Positions 47,310 to 56,369 of a stretch of 64,000 bases of DNA are shown in pieces (the stretch's first letter is position 1; each line of letters starts with the position of its first letter). Source of the stretch: CAVQOB01 sp963714325 (GTDB taxonomy: Bacteria > Pseudomonadota > Alphaproteobacteria > Rhizobiales > Hyphomicrobiaceae). The position numbers and the translations under genes were made by a program. The notes under the pieces were generated by a model. It did no database searches. It worked only from the letters and a program-made list of their open reading frames with translations, and was not told the DNA's origin. Where the stretch lies: the NCBI GenBank assembly GCA_963714325.1, contig CAVQOB010000010.1, positions 1-64,000 on the forward strand, given 5' to 3'.

Positions 47310-48031
47310 GCCAGCACCTCGAGGGCTTCAGGGAACAAACGCTGATAAGCCTCGCCGTAGGTCATGGCGCGGCCAGAATTGCGCCCACCCTGCATGCCGC
47401 GATTGAGCGCCACGCGGGTGTAATAATCCCACAGATGCTTCTGCGCCGCGAGCACCTCGAACGCCTTGCGCTTGGTCTCCCAGACGTCGTCGATATTCAG
47501 AATGACGTTCGGCTTGAAGTTGCATTGCTCGGGCTGATGCGGCTCGAACAGGAACAGTGGCGGCGCCGCATAGGCCCGCGTCGGGTCCGGCTTGTGGCCG
47601 GCCGCCTGCGCGACGATACGGGCTTCCTGGGCGAACCGCGTCGCCTCGGGATGGTCAACGTTGTAGGGATCTTCGAGCGCATGCGTCAGCACGAACGCCG
47701 GATTCATTTCGTGAAAAATATCGATCGTGCGGTCCATCATGGCGGTCGTCGGGCGCAAGGGATAGTCACCGGCATCGAAGAACTCGATCTCGGCGCCGAG
47801 CACACCGGCCGCCCTCTCCGCCTCGTCGCGACGCTGCTTTTTTACGTCCGGCATCTTGGCACCCGCCGCCTTCCACGCGAATTGGCTTTCGCCACGCTCG
47901 CCGTAGGACATGCAGACGATTTTGACGCGGTAGCCCTTGGCCGCATGCAACGCGATGGCGCCGCCTGCGCGCCAGACGAAGTCGCCGGGGTGCGCGGTGA
48001 TCACGAGACCTGACTTCTTAAGTGCTGCCAT
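47306..48031 (-). CDS. galB: PIG-L family 4-oxalomesaconate hydratase
   Basis: Zinc-dependent hydratase of 241 residues in the PIG-L/LmbE fold. The start TAHPGDFVWRAGGAIALHA, followed by VKIVCMSYGERGESQFAWK, is close to GalB of the Pseudomonas putida gallate pathway as I recall it and differs from plain GlcNAc-PI deacetylases, which have AHPDDE. DPYNVDHPEATRFAQEAR holds the remaining zinc ligands. It adds water to 4-oxalomesaconate to give the substrate of GalC. I chose ATG 48031; six further codons are open upstream. The galC overlap supports the assignment. Confidence 0.88.
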   Translation of the reverse strand: MAALKKSGLVITAHPGDFVWRAGGAIALHAAKGYRVKIVCMSYGERGESQFAWKAAGAKMPDVKKQRRDEAERAAGVLGAEIEFFDAGDYPLRPTTAMMDRTIDIFHEMNPAFVLTHALEDPYNVDHPEATRFAQEARIVAQAAGHKPDPTRAYAAPPLFLFEPHQPEQCNFKPNVILNIDDVWETKRKAFEVLAAQKHLWDYYTRVALNRGMQGGRNSGRAMTYGEAYQRLFPEALEVLA

Positions 48032-48117
48032 ACGGGCGATCTCTCTCAAACTGCAATGACGCCATGGTTTGCACTACTCCGTCGTCCGGCCGGCGTAAAG
48101 TGCTGATCAGCGAAGCA

Positions 48118-49098
48118 TCAAATCCTGATGTTGGCCTTGGCGATGACGTCGCTCCAAACGGCGATCTCGCTGGCGATCAGGGCCGCGAAATCATCCGGAC
48201 TGCCGGGTGCGGCGATTGCCCCGTCCTTCGCCAGAACATCAATAACCTCCTGCGTCGCCAGCTGGCGATTGACCATCTCATTCAGTCGATTGACGATCTC
48301 GCGCGGGGTTTTGGCCGGCGCGACAATGCCGTACCACTGCACTAACTCGAAGCCCGGCAACACGTCGGTCATCGGCGGTAAATCCGGCGCGAAAGCGACC
48401 CGCGCCTTGCTTGAGACGCCGAGCAGGCGCAGTTGCCCGCCGGCACCAAGCGGCAGCAACAAGGGGCCGCCCGTCATCATCACCTGGACGTGATTGCCGA
48501 CCAGATCATTCACTGCCGGCGCCGCGCCACGATAGGGCACGTGCACGATATCGAGCCCGGCGCGGGCCGCAAAGTAGGCCATGGTGATGTGGGTGTTGCT
48601 GCCGTTGCCGCCGGAACCGTAATTGAGCTTGCCGGGGTTGGCCTTGACGTGGTCGATCAATTCCTTGGTCGTGCGTGCCGGCACGCTCGGGTGCACGGCA
48701 AGAATGTTCGGCACCGTCGCGATCCGCGCTACCGCCGCGAAGTCAACCCTTGGATCGTAGGCGAGATTGGGATAGAGTCCGGGATTGAACGCCAGCGTTC
48801 CGATATGGCCCATCATCAGCGTATGCCCGTCCGCCTCCGCGCGGGCGACGGCGGTCGCGGCTGGCACGCCACCGGCGCCGGCACGGTTCTCGACAATGAT
48901 CGGCTTGCCAAGCGCCGGCTCAAGTTTCTGCGCGATGACGCGGGCGAGCACGTCGGTGCTACCCCCCGGCGGAAACGGCACGACCATCTTGATCGGCTGC
49001 GACGGCCAGGCGGTTTGCGCCCTTGTCCGTTGCGGCATCGCGCCGGCGACCGCCAGCGCCGCGCCGCCAGCCAGCAGTTTGCGGCGGTTCACGACCAT
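48118..49098 (-). CDS. Bug family tripartite tricarboxylate transporter binding protein
   Basis: Periplasmic TctC/Bug-type binding protein of 326 residues. Signal with a twin Arg (NRRKLLAGGAALAVAGA) ends near TRAQ. IKMVVPFPPGGSTDVLAR and GKPIIVENRAGAGG are the family hallmarks, as are HVPYRGAAPAVNDLVGN and GGPLLLPLGAG. It captures carboxylates in the periplasm. No TctA or TctB permease gene is seen in the window, so it is an orphan here, as most Bug proteins are. It is 86 bases upstream of galB, which suggests that the ligand is the acid degraded by the operon. Confidence 0.94.
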   Translation of the reverse strand: MVVNRRKLLAGGAALAVAGAMPQRTRAQTAWPSQPIKMVVPFPPGGSTDVLARVIAQKLEPALGKPIIVENRAGAGGVPAATAVARAEADGHTLMMGHIGTLAFNPGLYPNLAYDPRVDFAAVARIATVPNILAVHPSVPARTTKELIDHVKANPGKLNYGSGGNGSNTHITMAYFAARAGLDIVHVPYRGAAPAVNDLVGNHVQVMMTGGPLLLPLGAGGQLRLLGVSSKARVAFAPDLPPMTDVLPGFELVQWYGIVAPAKTPREIVNRLNEMVNRQLATQEVIDVLAKDGAIAAPGSPDDFAALIASEIAVWSDVIAKANIRI

Positions 49099-50060
49099 TG
49101 AACCGGCTCCAGACGATAACCGTTGCCAGCCTTTTCAATGAAGCCCGTTGCGGGGAAGGGCGCGTGATAAAACGCCACCTGCATCCGCTCCGAGACTGCC
49201 ATTTCGGCGACGCGCCGGCGAGTTTTCGCGGCCTCATCAGGGTTCATGTCGAACAACACATGCCAATCGGGATTGCGCAGGAAAACGCTGGTGTGGTTGG
49301 TGGTATCGGCAGCCATCAACAATCGCGCAGGACCCGACGTAATGGCATAGAGCGTGTGCCCGGGCGAGTGCCCGTAAGCCGCGACCGCTGTTACACCTGG
49401 GACCGGCGCGCTATCGGCAGCGATCTGGCGGACCTGCTGCGCGATCGGCGCGAAGACGCGGCGCACGTTGAGGAAAGCAGGCTTCATCGCATCGGGGGCC
49501 GCGCTCATGCGGCTGTCATCCATCCAAAACGCCCACTCGGCCGCCGGTACGACAATCTCGGCCTTGGCAAACACCGCCTCACCGTTCTTCAGGCGCAGCC
49601 CATTGATGTGGTCGCCGTGGAAGTGCGTCAGCAGCACGGTGTCGACAGTTGCCGGATCGAAGCCCGCCGCACGGAAGTTCGCCATCCAGCGGCCGGTCGT
49701 CGGCGCGCCGGAGTTGCCGTTGCCGGAATCGATCAACACCGTCTTGCCACCGGTGCGCAGGACCATGCTGGTGTAGGGCACGCGCACCTTGCCGGCGGGA
49801 TGATTGAGCCCCTTGAGGAAGGCGTCGACATCCGGCAGCGCGGTGTTTTTGACATAACCGTCCGACGGGCGATCGACATAGCCGTCGTTGATCGCGGTCA
49901 CTTCAATGTCACCGATTTTGTAGCGATAGTAGCCAGGAGCCTGCGCGGGCGCAGCAGGCGTTGCGGCGCTCTGTGCCTCAGCGGCGTGCGTTCCCGGCAG
50001 CATCAACGATGCGGCGCCTGCGCTGGCAGCGATAATGGTCTGACGGCGATTGATCAGCAT
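49089..50060 (-). CDS. Metallo-beta-lactamase fold hydrolase
   Basis: Zinc-dependent hydrolase of 323 residues. It begins MLINRRQTIIAASAGAASLMLPG, a Tat-like signal peptide, so the enzyme is periplasmic. The metal-binding motif HFHGDHINGL is intact, with a later His in YGHSPGHTLYAI and Asp in MAADTTNHTS. Members hydrolyse lactones, thioesters and esters. GGGAG at about 17 bases upstream of ATG 50060 supports this start; 27 further upstream codons are open. Its stop overlaps the Bug gene start by ten bases, so they are co-expressed; periplasmic opening of a lactone or ester before uptake is a reasonable idea. Confidence 0.9.
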   Translation of the reverse strand: MLINRRQTIIAASAGAASLMLPGTHAAEAQSAATPAAPAQAPGYYRYKIGDIEVTAINDGYVDRPSDGYVKNTALPDVDAFLKGLNHPAGKVRVPYTSMVLRTGGKTVLIDSGNGNSGAPTTGRWMANFRAAGFDPATVDTVLLTHFHGDHINGLRLKNGEAVFAKAEIVVPAAEWAFWMDDSRMSAAPDAMKPAFLNVRRVFAPIAQQVRQIAADSAPVPGVTAVAAYGHSPGHTLYAITSGPARLLMAADTTNHTSVFLRNPDWHVLFDMNPDEAAKTRRRVAEMAVSERMQVAFYHAPFPATGFIEKAGNGYRLEPVQWS

Positions 50061-50186
50061 GACGCTTGTTGCTCCCGATGTTTGTGATCGGCACGATGGC
50101 AGGTGAACCGGCAAACGACAATTGCAAATTCTTGGGTGCAAATTATTTGGAATGTTCCGGCCGCGACGATGCGACCGCCAGCCCGC

Positions 50187-50993
50187 TCAACGCCCGGCGC
50201 CACGCCGCTGTGCCGCTGCCACCGCTGCCGCCAATGCCGGCTCGACCCCGATGTCGCGCAACATCGCTGCCGCCTCGGCCATTTCCTCTGACCGCCGAAC
50301 ACCGTGCTTGCCGACCCGTTCCTGCATCCGCACGGCCAGCTCCGCCCAATTGATCGACGGAAATGTGCCGGCGAGACTGGCATAGACCTCGGCTTCGACT
50401 CCAGCCGCGCGCGATGCCGCAGCACAGTCGACCATCAAGGCTTCGAGACCTTTGATGACGATGCTGCGGCACAATTTCATCGCCGACGCCCGGCCGATCT
50501 CCTCGGCGACCGGCTGCATGGCGAAGCCGATTGGATTGAGCCGCTCCGACAACGCCTTCGCCGCCGCCCCGCCAGCCAGGATCGGAACCGCGATGCCGGG
50601 CCCGGCGACCGCCGCCATGACAGCACCCTCGACATACTGCGCGCCGCTGGGGGCCACCGCCTGCGCCGCCCGCCGCTTGGTGCTGGGTGCAGCCGAGTTG
50701 ACATCGAAGAAGGTCTGTTCCGGGACTAAGTAGGCGCGCGCCGTCTCCGCCGCCGCGATTGTCTGCGATGCCGTCACCGCCGAAATCACCACCGCGGCAC
50801 CACGCGCCGCCTCGGACGGCGTTGCGGCAAGCGTCACGCCGGTTGCCGCCGCGCGTTGTCGCATGTGTGAGCCGCGCTCGGGATCACCGAGCCGCACGTC
50901 GAACGCCGCCACGCGGATCCCGCCACGGCGCTGCAGGTCGGCGGCGAACCGCGTCCCAACTTCGCCGAAACCAATGAAAGCCAGCTGCAACAT
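50187..50993 (-). CDS. NAD(P)-dependent dehydrogenase with DUF1932
   Basis: Protein of 268 residues: an N-terminal Rossmann part (QLAFIGFGEVGTRFAADL) of the 6-phosphogluconate-dehydrogenase type and a C-terminal DUF1932 helical domain (NWAELAVRMQERVGKHGVRR). ASAMKLCRSIVIKGLEALM holds the probable catalytic Lys. Proteins of this kind are found in hydroxyacid catabolism. Start is uncertain: ATG 50993 is nearest the first strand, with ATGs at 51005 and 51008 and a TTG at 51026 also open. It is separated from the next gene by 126 bases, so it may be the promoter-proximal gene of the Bug-Gal-Tcu operon. Confidence 0.85.
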   Translation of the reverse strand: MLQLAFIGFGEVGTRFAADLQRRGGIRVAAFDVRLGDPERGSHMRQRAAATGVTLAATPSEAARGAAVVISAVTASQTIAAAETARAYLVPEQTFFDVNSAAPSTKRRAAQAVAPSGAQYVEGAVMAAVAGPGIAVPILAGGAAAKALSERLNPIGFAMQPVAEEIGRASAMKLCRSIVIKGLEALMVDCAAASRAAGVEAEVYASLAGTFPSINWAELAVRMQERVGKHGVRRSEEMAEAAAMLRDIGVEPALAAAVAAAQRRGAGR

Positions 50994-51026
50994 CGTGCGT
51001 TCCATCATCCCGAGTTTCTTGCCCAA

Positions 51027-51403
51027 GCACCGATACCTAACCGACCCGCTGCCAAATTCAAGCGGGGCGTGGACAGGGGTATTCTAGCGAACGTCAGCAT
51101 CGAAGACGTTGGCCGCGCAGGACGCGGCGCCGACTATCTCGCCGCGCCTGCCCGGTCTATCCGCCCTCGCAAGCATCTAACGCCCCGACTACCGACCCGC
51201 CCCCAACCATCACTTTTGCTCGCACCCGGTCCATTCAGGTAGAGGCACACATTGGTGCATCGGCTGTCCTTTAGCTGTCGCTGGGATGTCACAGGTTCGG
51301 CTGGCGATGACGGTCCTGCTCGAACGCAACTTGTGCCGACACGGCTTGCTCGCGTATTCAGTGCAGCTGTTCGCCGCGATGATGGACTATTGAGGATGGG
51401 CCA
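51027..51403. other. Non-coding region without recognised gene
   Basis: About 377 bases between divergent genes. I see no convincing protein, RNA gene or repeat. It probably holds the promoters of the DUF1932 gene on the minus strand and the L,D-transpeptidase gene on the plus strand; no consensus promoter stands out. Confidence 0.5.
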
Positions 51404-52366
51404 ATGGGGATGCATGTGACGCTGCCGATCTCGACGCTGCCGATGATGGCCGCCGCTCTCCTCGCTCTGTTAGCGGCTGGGCCGGGACCAATCTCCGGGC
51501 CAGCCCAGGCGCAGTCCACCTGGAGCGGCGGTGCCCCTGTCTATGACAGCGAGGTCAAGCAGAAGGCGGAGCAGACAGAGGCCGAGCGCGCCGAGCGGCG
51601 CAAATCCTACGGCCCCACAGTCTACCCGAAGTTCATGCCGGGCGGCGAGCGACCTGATATCAAGCCGGCCACGCCAGCGATCGTCTATTTCGACCAGGCC
51701 GAAGAGCCCGGGTCGATCATCGTCGATACGCAGAACCGCAAGCTCTTCTACCTGTTGCCCGACAAGAAAGCCTATGAGTACCCGATCTCCGTCGGCCGCG
51801 ACGGCTTCACGTGGTCCGGATCAGAGCGCATCAGCCGCATCGCCGAGTGGCCCTCGTGGACGCCGCCGGCAGAAATGCACAAGCGCGTTCCCGGCCTGCC
51901 GATCACGGTGACCGGCGGGCTCAAGAACCCGCAAGGCGCCCGCGCGCTCTATCTCGGCAACACGATCTACCGCATTCACGGCACCAACAACGACCGCAGC
52001 GTCGGCCGGGCCAACTCGTCCGGCTGTTTCCGCTTGCGCAACGAGCACGTCGTGCATCTCGCATCGATCGCGAAAGTCGGTACGAAGGTGAAGGTGCTGC
52101 AGGCCTACAACGGTGGCGTCAGCCAGAATGCGCCGCTGTCGTCGCTGTTCGGGTTCAGTGCCAGCAACGAAGCGCCGGCAAAACCGGTCGCCAAAGCGAA
52201 GCCGTCGAAGCCGGTGGTGAAGAGGGCCGCTGCCACGCCAGTGGCGGCTGTTACCCCGCCCGCTACGGCCGCAGCAGCGGCGGCAGCTACAGCAATTGCC
52301 GCTCCGACTGCTGCTGCCGCTCCCGTTGAGGCTGCGCCTCCGGCCGAGAAAAAAGTGGCGGAATAG
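51404..52366 (+). CDS. L,D-transpeptidase (YkuD domain)
   Basis: Exported peptidoglycan-modifying enzyme of 320 residues. The N-terminus is a hydrophobic signal (LPMMAAALLALLAAGPG) ending near AQAQ. The YkuD catalytic domain runs from about 95 to 225, with IIVDTQNRKLFYLLP at its start. Catalytic His192 (YRIHGTNNDR) and Cys208 (ANSSGCFRLRN) are in place; the usual HG...S-x-G-C-x-R pattern is intact. It forms 3-3 cross-links or attaches lipoproteins to peptidoglycan in the periplasm. The last 80 residues are an Ala/Pro/Lys-rich tail that may reach through the wall. The start is ATG 51404, with GAGGATGGG upstream. Confidence 0.93.
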   Translation: MGMHVTLPISTLPMMAAALLALLAAGPGPISGPAQAQSTWSGGAPVYDSEVKQKAEQTEAERAERRKSYGPTVYPKFMPGGERPDIKPATPAIVYFDQAEEPGSIIVDTQNRKLFYLLPDKKAYEYPISVGRDGFTWSGSERISRIAEWPSWTPPAEMHKRVPGLPITVTGGLKNPQGARALYLGNTIYRIHGTNNDRSVGRANSSGCFRLRNEHVVHLASIAKVGTKVKVLQAYNGGVSQNAPLSSLFGFSASNEAPAKPVAKAKPSKPVVKRAAATPVAAVTPPATAAAAAAATAIAAPTAAAAPVEAAPPAEKKVAE

Positions 52367-52513
52367 GATCGCTGCCAGTCTGACCGGTCGGCCGATCCGA
52401 GCTGGCGCCGCCGTTTGCAGCCGGTTCGTGCACGCGGTGCATGGGCCATTGACAACCGGCAGATCGGCGTACCCGCACTCAATTCCGGGCGCGGCCTCCC
52501 AACATGAAACACG

Positions 52514-53455
52514 CTACCGCCGCGATGGTGCGCGAACCAGAAACGACCGCACTGCTGCGCGCATTTCTGGCGTTTCGGCATGTCCGGTGTCGGGACTGGT
52601 CAAGGTACTCAGTGCCCCCGCGGCGCCGCAACGCTCGTAAGCCGCGCGGATGGCGGCGTTGGCGATGGCCGCGGCGATTGGTGGCGTCAGTGGATCGAGC
52701 AAACCGATGCAGATCAATTGCGGTCGAGGCGCGACCAAGCCTGCGATCTCGCCCGTGCTGAATGCCGAGAGAAGACCCGGAACAGTCATGTAAATGCCAT
52801 GTAGATCATGCGCGCCAGCTGAGACCAGCGTTGCAAGATCGGCAAAGCAGCACAGCTGTGCAACGGCCGCGACGCGGGTGTCCAGCGCGCCGAGCCAGAA
52901 GGCCAGCGTTGCACCCATCGACAGGCCGACAGCGGCGATGCGATCCCGGTCGACACCGTCGATCTGTTGCAGCAGCGAGAGGGCGCCACCGAGATCCGCG
53001 AGCATGGCACCGAACAGCGTGCCGCCGTGCCAGAGATGTCGCTTGGTTGCGCCACTCTCGGTCTCGTTCTGGCGTTCTCCGAAACAGGGCAAATCGATGC
53101 ACAGTGCAACAATGCCATCCTCGGCGAGGGCTTGCGCGTAGGACGGGGCGAGGAGCGCTGGACGGCCGTCGATGAGCTCGCTGGCGCCGATGTCATAGCG
53201 ATTGCCATGCGCATGGCAGTAGAGAACGGCCGGGCAGTGCTGCCACGGGCGATCCGGCCCAGTCAAGAAACCGCGCACGCGCAGGTTTGACGGCGTTGCA
53301 AGTTCGAGCCGCTCGATGCGCGTGCCCGGCAATGCGTGCGGGATGGCGCGTTGCTCGACAATCCGGAACGCTGTCGGCGTGGCAAGGCCCAGTAGCCCTG
53401 CCAGGCGCGTGCGCACGGCTGCCTGATCATGCAGCGGCTGACGGGCTTGGTTCAT
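52514..53455 (-). CDS. Alpha/beta hydrolase (dienelactone hydrolase-like)
   Basis: Cytoplasmic hydrolase of 313 residues. CHAHGNRYDIG lies in the oxyanion region, the nucleophile is Ser179 in GLSMGATLAF, and ICIGLLDPLTPP and SPDTGHAETPEM give the Asp and His of the triad. The order of motifs fits acetyl-xylan-esterase or dienelactone-hydrolase-like families; the substrate is unknown. ATG 53455 is the first conventional start in the family-like region; the open frame extends 55 codons upstream. Divergent from the sugar importer, with which it may share regulation. Confidence 0.82.
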   Translation of the reverse strand: MNQARQPLHDQAAVRTRLAGLLGLATPTAFRIVEQRAIPHALPGTRIERLELATPSNLRVRGFLTGPDRPWQHCPAVLYCHAHGNRYDIGASELIDGRPALLAPSYAQALAEDGIVALCIDLPCFGERQNETESGATKRHLWHGGTLFGAMLADLGGALSLLQQIDGVDRDRIAAVGLSMGATLAFWLGALDTRVAAVAQLCCFADLATLVSAGAHDLHGIYMTVPGLLSAFSTGEIAGLVAPRPQLICIGLLDPLTPPIAAAIANAAIRAAYERCGAAGALSTLTSPDTGHAETPEMRAAVRSFLVRAPSRR

Positions 53456-53649
53456 GCGCGCAAGCGCTCGATTCCGAACCTCGACGAAGGCCTTTCCAGC
53501 GGTATTTGGTGCATGCTCATGTCCTTTCTCGATGGGTCCTGGCCGCTTGTGTCGCGCGGCTTGACAGTCTTGGCAACCCGCTGCCAAGTTGCCACCAGAG
53601 CAGCTCAAAGTGGTGATCATATCAAACCAGTCTTCAGGGAGAACGGACG

Positions 53650-54945
53650 ATGACGAATTACGGATCCACGCGCGTCAACCGAGCGGTTGTTGCGGGGGTG
53701 CTGACGGGCCTCAGCGTCGCGTGCTCGTCTGGCGCGTCGGCCCAGACCGTCAATCTGCGCTATCTGTGCTACGCCGACGCCAATGAGTGCGATGTCGCGC
53801 GGGATCAGCTCGACCGTTTCGAGAAGGCCAATCCAAACATCAAGGTGACGGTCGACAAGGTTGGATTCGCCGTCATCCGCGAACAACTCGAGACGCGCTT
53901 GCAGGCCGGCGAAGCGCCGGACATGGCGCGTGTGACCAATCTAGGCGGGCTCAACAAATACTATCTCGACCTCACGCCGCATGTGAATGCTGCCAACTGG
54001 GAGACCAACTTCGGCTCGACCTTGCCGTGGATGCGCGTCGGCGCCGCCGACAAGGGCATTTATGGATTCATGACGCAGCTGACGGTCACCGGCCCGTTCG
54101 TCAACAAGACGATGTTTGATACCGCTGCGGTGAAGATGCCGGCTGCTGGCGCGACCTGGGACGATTGGGCAAAGGCGACGGCCGAAGTGCAGAAGAAGAA
54201 CAAGGTCTATGCCGGGATGGCGATGGACCGAACCGGCCACCGCTTCGCCGGCATGTCGATCTCGATGGGCGCGAAATACTTTGACGGGACCGGTACACCG
54301 ACGGCCGTCGTCGACGACGGCTTCAAGGCCGCCGCCGAGCGCATTGTGCAATGGCACAAGGACGGCCTTATGCCCCAGGATATCTGGCCGGCCGCTTCCG
54401 GCGCCAAATGGAAAAACGCCGGCGACATGTTCATCAATGGTGATGTCGCGATGCACATTGCGGGATCGTGGATGATCCAGAAGTATGTGTCCGATGTCGG
54501 CAACAAGTTCGAATGGGTCGTCGCGCCGGGGCCGTGTGGCCCAGCCGGTTGCTCGGCAATGCCAGGTGGCGCGGCGATGGTGGCGTTCAAGGCAACCAAG
54601 CACCCCGCTGAAGTCGGCAAGGTGATGGAGTTCATGGTCTCCGAGCCGATCCTTAGAGAGTACTACGAACGTACGGTGCAGATCCCCGCACATAAGGGCA
54701 TCGCCGACAAAGGTCTGACATACGGCAAAGAGGTGAGCCCGGCGGCACAGGCGGCACTGAAGCAGTTCACCGCCGACTTCGCCAAAATCCTGCCGCCGGC
54801 GCACGCGCTGCAAGGCTATCAGCGCAACGTTGCTATCTACAATGCCTCGGTGAACTACATCGCGCAGGCCATCTCCGGCACGCTGACGCTGCCGGATGCC
54901 TACAAGAAGGTGCAGGAAGAAATCGACAACGCCGTAAAGAAGTGA
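53650..54945 (+). CDS. Carbohydrate ABC transporter substrate-binding protein
   Basis: Periplasmic binding protein of 431 residues (family 1 solute-binding). The signal (VVAGVLTGLSVACSSGASA) is cleaved before QTVNLRY. VAIEW-like sugar-binding features appear as RVTNLGGLNKYYLDLTPHV and GPFVNKTMFDTAAVKMPAAGATWDDWAKA. AGGGAGAA precedes ATG 53650. It is the first gene of a CUT1-type sugar importer operon ending in a GH31 glucosidase, so an alpha-glucoside oligosaccharide is the likely ligand. GC-rich inverted repeats separate it from the permease genes. Confidence 0.92.
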   Translation: MTNYGSTRVNRAVVAGVLTGLSVACSSGASAQTVNLRYLCYADANECDVARDQLDRFEKANPNIKVTVDKVGFAVIREQLETRLQAGEAPDMARVTNLGGLNKYYLDLTPHVNAANWETNFGSTLPWMRVGAADKGIYGFMTQLTVTGPFVNKTMFDTAAVKMPAAGATWDDWAKATAEVQKKNKVYAGMAMDRTGHRFAGMSISMGAKYFDGTGTPTAVVDDGFKAAAERIVQWHKDGLMPQDIWPAASGAKWKNAGDMFINGDVAMHIAGSWMIQKYVSDVGNKFEWVVAPGPCGPAGCSAMPGGAAMVAFKATKHPAEVGKVMEFMVSEPILREYYERTVQIPAHKGIADKGLTYGKEVSPAAQAALKQFTADFAKILPPAHALQGYQRNVAIYNASVNYIAQAISGTLTLPDAYKKVQEEIDNAVKK

Positions 54946-54952
54946 ACTTGCA

Positions 54953-54997
54953 CCCTCGCCCCGTCCTTCACGGGGCGAGGGCGGGGTGAGGGGCAGC
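54953..54997 (+). repeat. GC-rich palindromic repeat, unit 1
   Basis: A 45-base unit beginning CCCTCGCCCCG with an internal hairpin (CGCCCCGTCCTTCACGGGGCG) and a GGGTGAGGGGCAGC end. The reverse complement of the unit at 55075-55120 matches it at most positions, so the two are inverted copies. It starts eight bases after the binding-protein stop. Such palindromic units between the binding-protein and permease genes can stabilise the upstream transcript. Confidence 0.75.
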
Positions 54998-55074
54998 CGC
55001 TGGCTCGGACCGAGATCGATCCGCAAGCACGCGGATGGCAATGAGCGTTTGGAGCGATCTCCGTTGGTGCGGAT

Positions 55075-55120
55075 GCCGCCCCTCACCCTAACCCTCTCCC
55101 CGCCAAGAGCGGGGAGAGGG
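55075..55120 (-). repeat. GC-rich palindromic repeat, unit 2 (inverted)
   Basis: Inverted copy of the unit at 54953-54997, with CCGCCCCTCACC at one end and the hairpin CTCCCCGCCAAGAGCGGGGAG. A 77-base spacer separates the units. Both sit in the 187-base gap between the sugar binding-protein and first permease genes. The pair resembles REP/BIME-type intergenic elements of proteobacteria. Confidence 0.75.
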
Positions 55121-55132
55121 AATCGTTGCCCA

Positions 55133-56369
55133 ATGTCGCAGCCAGTATCGCCGACCAATTCCAGCACGGCTGCCGTCGCTCCCATCGCGGCGGCTTGGCG
55201 ATTGTTCGGCGACCTGCTCGATGTGCCGCTACGTGCCCTGCAGCGCCACATCGGTGCGCATCGGATGGCATATGTGTTCGTGTTGCCCAATCTGATCGTG
55301 TTCGGATTGTTTTCGTTCTGGCCGATGATCCTCAATTTCTACATCGCCTTCACCGGCGGCACCTCGGCGATTCTGGCCGAGCGGCCCTATGTCGGTCTCG
55401 ATAATTTCCGCGAACTGTTGAACTGCCCGAGCTATCTCGATCCGAAGTCGTGTCCGGTCGCTGGATATTCGTTCTGGACCGGCATCTGGAACACACTGTT
55501 TTTCGCGGTCGTGCAGGTGCCGATCATGATCGTCGTGGCGCTGGCGACGGCCTTGGTCCTCAACCGCGAGATCCGCGCGCGCGGGTTCTGGCGGGCGGTC
55601 TTCTTCTATCCGGTGATGCTGTCGCCGGTAGTCGTGGCGGTGATCTGGGATTGGGTGCTGAAGCGGCGGGGGATTTCTCAATGCGGCGTTGAGTGATGGG
55701 GTTGACGGGTGGAACAGTTCGCTGGCAACGGCCTGGTTCGCACCTGTCTTCGGGCTGCTGGTTGGCCTCATCCTGGCGGGCGTAGCCGGCCGACTGATGC
55801 GGTTTAGCGGCGGCCGTGCGGTTGCGCCGGTGCGGGGCCTCGTGGTTGCATTGAGCCTCTTGCTGGTGCTGTCGCTGTTGCGGCCGCAAGCGCTGGCACT
55901 GGCCGACTATCGCCCAATCAACTGGCTGGTCGACGCGCGCTCGGGCTGGCCGATGTTCTGGGTGATCTTCGTCTATACGTGGGCGCATCTCGGCTTCTAC
56001 ATGTTGATCCTGCTCGCTGGCCTGCAGGCGATTCCGAAGGACTTGTATGAGGCAGCCCAGATGGACGGCACGCCGCAATGGCGGCAGTTCTGGCGCATCA
56101 CGTTGCCGCTGCTGATGCCGACGATGATCGTGGTGCTGGTATTGTCGCTGATCCGTGCCTTCCAGGTGTTCGACGAGGTCTACGTGCTGACCGGCGGCGG
56201 TCCGGGACAGGCGACCAAGATGATCATCCAGCACGTCTACGAGTCCGCCTTCATCGGCGACGCCAAGCGCTACGGCATTGCGTCGGCGTCATCGGTGCTG
56301 GTGGCGGGTGTCTTGCTCGTGTTGACGCTGTTCCAGTTGGCGGTGTCGAGAAAGAAGGCGGGGGGATGA
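55133..56369 (+). pseudogene. Carbohydrate ABC transporter permease (MalF-like), one frameshift
   Basis: Inner-membrane permease of a CUT1 sugar importer, about 411 residues when repaired. Segments such as YVFVLPNLIVFGLFSF, FWRAVFFYPVMLSPVVVAVIWDW and the EAAQMDGTPQWRQFWRITLPLL motif that contacts the ATPase are intact. One extra G in GGGGG at 55668-55672 puts a stop at 55696; without it the frame continues GFLNAALSDGVDG. About 85 residues between helices (including VFGLLVGLILAGVAGR and LVVALSLLLVLSLL) are extra relative to ordinary permeases and add two or so helices. ATG 55133 starts 13 bases after repeat unit 2. Confidence 0.85.
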
